A stretch of 55,414 bases of DNA from RGIG6353 sp964650465 (GTDB taxonomy: Bacteria > Bacillota > Clostridia > Oscillospirales > SIG627). The stretch is taken from contig CAZYTA010000014.1 of the NCBI GenBank assembly GCA_964650465.1, positions 1 to 55,414 of the forward strand. The letters are read 5' to 3'. Below the pieces are notes generated by a model. It did no database searches, was not told the DNA's origin, and saw nothing but the letters and a program-made list of their open reading frames with translations. The position numbers and the translations under genes are program-made. Below are positions 50,812 to 55,414 of this stretch, piece by piece (positions within the stretch are counted from its first letter, which is position 1; each line of letters opens with the position of its first letter).

Positions 50812-52353
50812 ATGAAAAACACACAGATTAATGTGCAGGGTGTAGATATTTATAAAACGGCAAAAAAAATAAGAATTGAGGATGACTCAACTCTTCCGGA
50901 TTACTGCTCGGATATTATGAGAGTGGTTAAAACTGAATGTATCCCCGTGATTACATCAAAGAAAATATATGTAAGAGAGGGGACTGTGTTTTGCGACGTG
51001 TCGGGAACGGCGGTATTCAATACAGTGTATGTTTCCGACAGCGGAAGCACAGAGAGCTACAGCTTCAGCTCGGATTTTTACGATACCTCAAAGGCTGATA
51101 TATCATCCGCTGATACCGACTCTGTATATGCTTTTGTCAATGTTTTGTCAGATAGCACGGTGTGCAAGGCGCAAAGCTCAAGGAGACTGACTGTAAGAAC
51201 CGATGTTTGCCTCAACATTGATGTGAGAGCCAACGTACCGTTTGAGTGCTTTGCAGAGGCAGAAGGAAAAACAGAAACCAGAAAAAGACAGGCATCAGTG
51301 CTGAAAATAGCATCCTCCAAGGATGCTGAGTTCAGAGTGAGCGAGGAAATAAAGCTCCCTAAAAGCTGTCCTCCCATGGAGCGTATACTGTCTGCGGTCC
51401 TCACGATGTCTCTTGATGAGGCAAAGGCGGGAGACAACAGCGTAAGCTTCTGGGGAAATGCAGGCTTTTCCTGCGTTTATCTTCCCGAAAGCGACACCGA
51501 GCAGGGGATTCAGTCCTTTTATCAGCCATTGGAAATAAAGGGAAGCTTTGAGGTAGATGATTCTCGAAGTGATATGGCGGTTATAGCCGAGCTTACAGGC
51601 GCCCGACCGGAATATGAAATACTCCCCGACGGGCTTGGTGAAAACCGCATTCTTAAGGTGGAATTTCCTTATACTGTGCAGTGTCTTGTTGAGGAAAACT
51701 CTTTGGTTACGCTAACAGAGGACATTTACGGTATTGGTTGTAATGTTGCACCGGTATATGATAAAAGGGAATTCAAGAAGTATATGGGTACACTTAGAGA
51801 AAGCACGGCAATAAAGGAAAAAATACCTCTGAAAAAGGGAATAACCTCACTTGAAGGTGCGAGTGCCGAGGTGATGCTCAGGGATACCTATTTTGAGAAC
51901 GGTGAGCTGTTTGCAAATTGCAGAATAACGCTTAATGCAATTGGCATATCTGAGGAAATGCCATGTTCGATTTTGGAAAGCTTTGATACGGCGGTGCATC
52001 TCAACCTTCCTGCCGAAATTTCCTCTTACAGTAAGGACCTGAGCTTTGATATCAGCCAGAGCACAGGCTTTGTGGATATAAAAGCGGAGGAGGGCAGCGG
52101 TAATGCGGCGTTTGATATTACTACTGTAGCTCACATATATTATAACGATAATGCAAGTTTTGTTTCTGCTTCGGATATAGAGGAGTCCTGTGCGGTATGC
52201 AATGACAGCGTATTCTGTTATCCTTCGGACAGCGACACACTCTGGAGTGTAGGCAAGCGCTACGGAGTGGCTCTGTCAGCTCTTGCCGAAGCCAATTCCA
52301 TGGGAAACAGTGAGCAATTGAAACGGGTTATGATAATACCGAAGCTTATATAA
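50812..52353 (+). CDS. sipL: SipL-like spore protein (SPOCS/DUF3794 repeats plus LysM)
   Basis: The 513-residue product has three SPOCS (DUF3794) domains at about 20-155, 170-300 and 335-455 (LPDYCSDIMRVVKTE, ILKVEFPYTVQCLVEEN and GELFANCRITLNAIG are typical elements) and a C-terminal LysM domain at about 465-513 (SDTLWSVGKRYGVALSALAE). In C. difficile SipL binds SpoIVA and is needed for coat attachment, its LysM domain contacting SpoIVA. This indicates the host makes endospores. AAAGGAG lies upstream. Pairing with the glucan synthase gene is unexpected. Confidence 0.9.
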   Translation: MKNTQINVQGVDIYKTAKKIRIEDDSTLPDYCSDIMRVVKTECIPVITSKKIYVREGTVFCDVSGTAVFNTVYVSDSGSTESYSFSSDFYDTSKADISSADTDSVYAFVNVLSDSTVCKAQSSRRLTVRTDVCLNIDVRANVPFECFAEAEGKTETRKRQASVLKIASSKDAEFRVSEEIKLPKSCPPMERILSAVLTMSLDEAKAGDNSVSFWGNAGFSCVYLPESDTEQGIQSFYQPLEIKGSFEVDDSRSDMAVIAELTGARPEYEILPDGLGENRILKVEFPYTVQCLVEENSLVTLTEDIYGIGCNVAPVYDKREFKKYMGTLRESTAIKEKIPLKKGITSLEGASAEVMLRDTYFENGELFANCRITLNAIGISEEMPCSILESFDTAVHLNLPAEISSYSKDLSFDISQSTGFVDIKAEEGSGNAAFDITTVAHIYYNDNASFVSASDIEESCAVCNDSVFCYPSDSDTLWSVGKRYGVALSALAEANSMGNSEQLKRVMIIPKLI

Positions 52354-52360
52354 CAAGTTT

Positions 52361-52515
52361 TTTTGGGGTGAGCGTGCGGGGGATTTTTGCCTTGAAGCGT
52401 TTAGCGGAAAGTGTAAAAATTCAAGCCGTGCAGGGAGCGTAGCCGAACAGTGTGTGAGGCTATGGCGAGTCGAAAGTTTGAGAGAGGGTATTTTTTGCTA
52501 AAAATACCCTCTCTC
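52361..52515 (+). repeat. 155-nt covarying structured repeat, copy 2
   Basis: Same length and order as 26226-26380: start TTTTGGGGTG, stem GGATTTTTGC/GTAAAAATTC, a conserved middle (CCTTGAAGCGTTTAGCG, GAGCGTAGCCGAACA), and a terminal stem-loop GAGAGAGGGTA...TACCCTCTCTC around TTTTTGCTAAAAA. It lies between two convergent genes and could end both transcripts. Confidence 0.75.
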
Positions 52516-52537
52516 ATTATAATTATAACTAATTAAA

Positions 52538-55207
52538 TTACTTGATTTCCTTGCCTGTGAAGCCGAAGGTCAGCTGTGCTCTGGGAGTACCTCGGTTGAG
52601 AGCACGTGCAGTAAGTTCTGCCTTGAACTTGCCGCGAGGCGCCTTAAGATTTGAAGTGAACCAGATTGGCTTTTCATTGCCGTAACGGTCAACAACCTTT
52701 GCGGTCTTGCCGTCAAACTCAATGAAGTCGCTTGACATAAGCTCGCATTCAAACATAATTCCCATATCGCCAATCTTGACAGTGGGGTTCTTGAGAATTT
52801 CATATGTATGGTCGCAAGCAACGATTGATGACATTCTCACACCTTCCATATCACCTTCTGTCTGAACAGAAAGCTTGGTGGTTCTGTTGTGGTTAAGGCT
52901 TGAACGGTAGGTGGGATAAAGACCCTCGCCCTGTTCAAATGCATGGTCCTTTCTTGCTCCGTTGTCGGACTCAAGGAGAATGAAGTCTCTCCAGCCCTTG
53001 AAGCTTATATCTATGATATATTCACCGTAGCCAAGCTCTGAGTTGGAGCCGCATCTTGTCTTGATACAGATTTTACCGCCCTTGCCGTTTCCGTAAACAC
53101 GAACCTTCTTTGCAAGCTTGTCGGCAAGGTTAATCTCACCGCCGTAATTGACTTCAAGCTTCTGAGTTATAAGCTCCTTGTTTTCGTCAAGAGGAAGCAT
53201 TACCATGGGGTTGTCGCCCAAAGTGGACATCATAGCTTCAATACGGATAAAGGGTACCTGTGCTCCGAAGGGGTTCTTGAAGGACGCTGTGTTTCTGTCA
53301 CTGTCATTCAAGTCATAAAGCTTTGCAATCTGATAATCCTTTTCAACAAAGGAGAACTTCTTGCCTCTCTTTTCCTTGAGCTGTACTTCCCAAGGACAGT
53401 CAATGAGCTTCTGACGGTATTCCTCGTCAAAGTAAAGTGACTTACGAAGGTCATCATACTTCTTGTAAAGCGCAACATTGCGGCGTACACCTGCAAATCT
53501 TTCGTAGGTAGCCTTGTTTGTACCGTTGAATACGTTTGAGAAGTCATACATAAGAGCAAGTGCGCCCATATGCTCGATATCGTCGGTGTGGTGATATTTT
53601 GTATGCTCGTTTCCGGGGTACATGTCTGTCTGAGGATAGAAGTTGTACCAACCGAAGGTGGGAGCAAGATGGCGGTTAATGTGTGCCGCATTCTCCATTG
53701 CATGATGTTTGTTCCAATTCTTGTAGGAACGGTAGGGAGTATCGTGAGCGCCTACACGTCCGCGTGCCGCATAAAGTGCGGGGAAGAAGGTGGAGAACTC
53801 AATGAGAGGATATGTGTCGCAATACTGGAGTATTTCACATACGAACATTGCTGTGTAATACCAGTATTCATATCTCTCACAATGCCTGCTCAGACCGTCA
53901 AGAGCATCGAGATAAATCATCTTGAAGCCGCCCTCGTTGAATGCCTTAGCGGTATTGCGTGCAATCTGAAGGAAGAGCTCGGAACCGCTTACAGGGGCGA
54001 TGCCGTGATAATAACCGTCAAGATGCTTTATCTTTTCGCCCTTCTTGTGAGCTACAGCCTTTGTTCCTGCAGTGCCTCTTGCAAGAACCTTAAAGCCGTT
54101 CTTTGCATGGTCGAACTTAACAATTTCCTCGCCGATAAGGATAAGGGGTGAGGATTTTGCAAAAAAGCTGATATAGGGAGGAACGTTTTCGGTAGACTCC
54201 TCTGTGGGAATGAAGTCCGCATCGGCAGGAATATCCTCTGCAATAGTATATTCTCCGATTACACCAAGCTGCTTCTGCCACTTGGGGTCTGCAAGAATGG
54301 TTTCGCAGTCGTAACGGATGTAGTGCGAGTAGGTGTGAAGACCTGCAGACATTCCGTTTGCTTCAAGAACATCGGAAACATTCTTTTTGAAGTCTGCGCC
54401 GTCCTTGTATTTTTCAAACTTGAAGTCACCCTGACGTACAGAGTATGCGCCCTGATGATAGTCTATCTGGTCAACGCCGATAGCCTTGTAGAATTCAAGT
54501 GCCGAGTCAAAGTACGACTTCTCGGAGTTGCCGTCGATAATGTAGTTACCGAAGTTGAGACGTGAATCTCTTGCCCAGGCGCCGCCGATTTCCGACATAA
54601 GACCTACCTTGCGGTCAATAGTACGGCAAACCTCCTTGATGCGCTCGCGCTGTTCGCTGTTGGGACATACGATGATAGCAAATTTTGCATTTTGGTGACG
54701 CAGATGAGAGTAAACAGTGCCCTTGGTATTGCCCAATTTCATCTTATCCTTGTCAGAAGCGCCATAGGCGTTTACCTGACCGTCGGGGAAATAGTTGGGG
54801 TTTATCCAATATGTCATGGCAATGCCGACAATACCTGTACTTGAGGCGTCATTTGCGTTCCATTCAAATGAAGTCTCACCGATTTCCACCTTGAAAACAT
54901 CCTTGGGAAGCTGTGATATGAGTTCAAATGTGAAATAGTTGTCAAAAGCTTCAACCTTTATTTCGAATTTGCCCTTAGGGGATTCCACAACAATAACGTC
55001 CTTGTTGAGAGAAAGACCTGTGGGAAGTATAACGGTTTCCTTGTCCGCATCAACAAGTGAGAAGAAATAGGTGTCCTCACCCTTGATATCCTTTTTTGCT
55101 TTTTTGTCGAGAATCTTTTCGACCAAAGAGTTTTTCTTTGATAAAGTGATTTCGGCATAGTTGTTTTCCAGAACTATACTGTTCTTTATCTCTGTTACCT
55201 TTGCCAT
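52538..55207 (-). CDS. Large putative carbohydrate-active protein (TIM-barrel-like)
   Basis: The 889-residue cytoplasmic protein (no signal peptide) has an N-terminal beta-sandwich (about 1-130), a central alpha/beta region with barrel-like strands (QIDYHQGAYSV, AGLHTYSHYIRY, FKMIYLDALDGL near residue 430, YPLIEFSTFF) and a C-terminal beta-rich part (about 680-889). Strand-end acidic residues such as those in YLDALD fit a glycosidase-like active site. I do not recognise a CAZy family. CGGAGGA lies upstream and a palindrome covers its -10, so expression is probably repressed until a ligand appears. It may act on imported oligosaccharides; that is inference. Confidence 0.65.
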   Translation of the reverse strand: MAKVTEIKNSIVLENNYAEITLSKKNSLVEKILDKKAKKDIKGEDTYFFSLVDADKETVILPTGLSLNKDVIVVESPKGKFEIKVEAFDNYFTFELISQLPKDVFKVEIGETSFEWNANDASSTGIVGIAMTYWINPNYFPDGQVNAYGASDKDKMKLGNTKGTVYSHLRHQNAKFAIIVCPNSEQRERIKEVCRTIDRKVGLMSEIGGAWARDSRLNFGNYIIDGNSEKSYFDSALEFYKAIGVDQIDYHQGAYSVRQGDFKFEKYKDGADFKKNVSDVLEANGMSAGLHTYSHYIRYDCETILADPKWQKQLGVIGEYTIAEDIPADADFIPTEESTENVPPYISFFAKSSPLILIGEEIVKFDHAKNGFKVLARGTAGTKAVAHKKGEKIKHLDGYYHGIAPVSGSELFLQIARNTAKAFNEGGFKMIYLDALDGLSRHCERYEYWYYTAMFVCEILQYCDTYPLIEFSTFFPALYAARGRVGAHDTPYRSYKNWNKHHAMENAAHINRHLAPTFGWYNFYPQTDMYPGNEHTKYHHTDDIEHMGALALMYDFSNVFNGTNKATYERFAGVRRNVALYKKYDDLRKSLYFDEEYRQKLIDCPWEVQLKEKRGKKFSFVEKDYQIAKLYDLNDSDRNTASFKNPFGAQVPFIRIEAMMSTLGDNPMVMLPLDENKELITQKLEVNYGGEINLADKLAKKVRVYGNGKGGKICIKTRCGSNSELGYGEYIIDISFKGWRDFILLESDNGARKDHAFEQGEGLYPTYRSSLNHNRTTKLSVQTEGDMEGVRMSSIVACDHTYEILKNPTVKIGDMGIMFECELMSSDFIEFDGKTAKVVDRYGNEKPIWFTSNLKAPRGKFKAELTARALNRGTPRAQLTFGFTGKEIK

Positions 55208-55237
55208 AATTTCCTCCGATAAATATCGTATAAATTG

Positions 55238-55252
55238 GTAGTATTATACTAC
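55238..55252. promoter_or_regulatory. Palindromic operator over the promoter of the 889-residue protein
   Basis: GTAGTAT, T, then ATACTAC: a perfect 7-1-7 palindrome. On the minus strand it contains TATAAT (55243-55248), with a weak -35 17 nt upstream. A wider inverted pair GGTAGT (55237-55242)/ACTACC (55257-55262) overlaps it. The arrangement suits a repressor of the LacI or GntR kind; the regulator is not in the window. Confidence 0.65.
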
Positions 55253-55358
55253 TGAGACTACCTTACCATAAATAATGTACAAAGTCAATAATGTTAAGCA
55301 AAAAAACCGCAATTTTTTATATCTCCAAACCAACCTTGCCGATTTTCGGAAAAAAGCC

Positions 55359-55414
55359 AAAAAAGATGTCAGGTAGATGTCAGGTAAATGTCATTGTATG
55401 TCATGCTCGGTGTG
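55359..55414 (+). repeat. ATGTCA box array, downstream copy of the direct repeat
   Basis: Second copy of the sequence at 36018-36073, same strand, offset 19,341 bp; identical over 49 nt, three mismatches in the last seven positions visible. The window ends within or at the end of it, so what follows is unknown. Confidence 0.88.

Noticed and set aside
36018..55414. Attachment sites of an ordinary integrated prophage
   Set aside because: No integrase, excisionase, repressor or terminase lies between the repeats, and spore and glucan genes do. Left open as a mobile-element boundary, not called as att.

Overview
The window looks like chromosome of an uncultured, low-to-mid GC, endospore-forming member of the Clostridia, probably a gut Oscillospirales/Ruminococcaceae-type bacterium. 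The basis is a SipL-type spore protein (SPOCS domains plus LysM), the dprA-topA-trmFO order, a YtrA/YtrB ABC operon, a fused NadD-YqeK, strong AAGGAGG ribosome binding sites and dense genes in co-directional runs with 1-14 nt overlaps. The genus is inference; no rRNA is present.

Layout. 1-13.6 kb, minus strand: small membrane protein, smc, ftsY, rdgB, yhbY, nadD-yqeK, an LCP cell-wall ligase, rsfS, leuS, a lipoprotein and the first 12 codons of rpsU. 13.8-23.0 kb, plus strand: radical SAM protein, SpoU methyltransferase, dprA, topA, trmFO, plsX, rnc and a secreted protein, closed by a strong terminator. 23.2-36 kb: aminotransferase, FAD enzyme, aroF behind a Phe/Tyr leader-peptide attenuator, a two-acyltransferase/two-GT8 operon, a membrane-bound XRE regulator and a YtrA-controlled ABC transporter. 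This stretch is rich in interspersed hairpin repeats. 36.0-43.9 kb, plus strand: a compact podovirus-like particle cassette. 43.9-52.4 kb: cyclic beta-1,2-glucan synthase and sipL. 52.5-55.2 kb, minus strand: a large putative carbohydrate-active protein.

The most unusual region is the particle cassette. It holds a portal, a small connector-like protein, a beta-propeller nozzle protein, a scaffold, a P22-type coat protein, a glycine-rich appendage, an M15 endolysin and an 18-residue-repeat protein. All frames are intact, yet no terminase, integrase, repressor or replication gene is visible. It starts just after a possible structured RNA leader and an element with four ATGTCA boxes phased at 10-11 bp. 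That element recurs 19,341 bp downstream in the same orientation at the window end. This suggests either a transposition/integration boundary or a shared control element for several such cassettes.

The second clear system is the aroF attenuator. It has a consensus promoter, a 32-codon leader peptide with 8 Phe and 3 Tyr, an antiterminator pairing and an intrinsic terminator, followed by DAHP synthase. At least four families of intergenic repeats are also present: six copies of a two-hairpin element of about 100 nt, two copies of a covarying 155-nt element, three copies of a 37-nt hairpin, and single MITE-like and hairpin-string elements.
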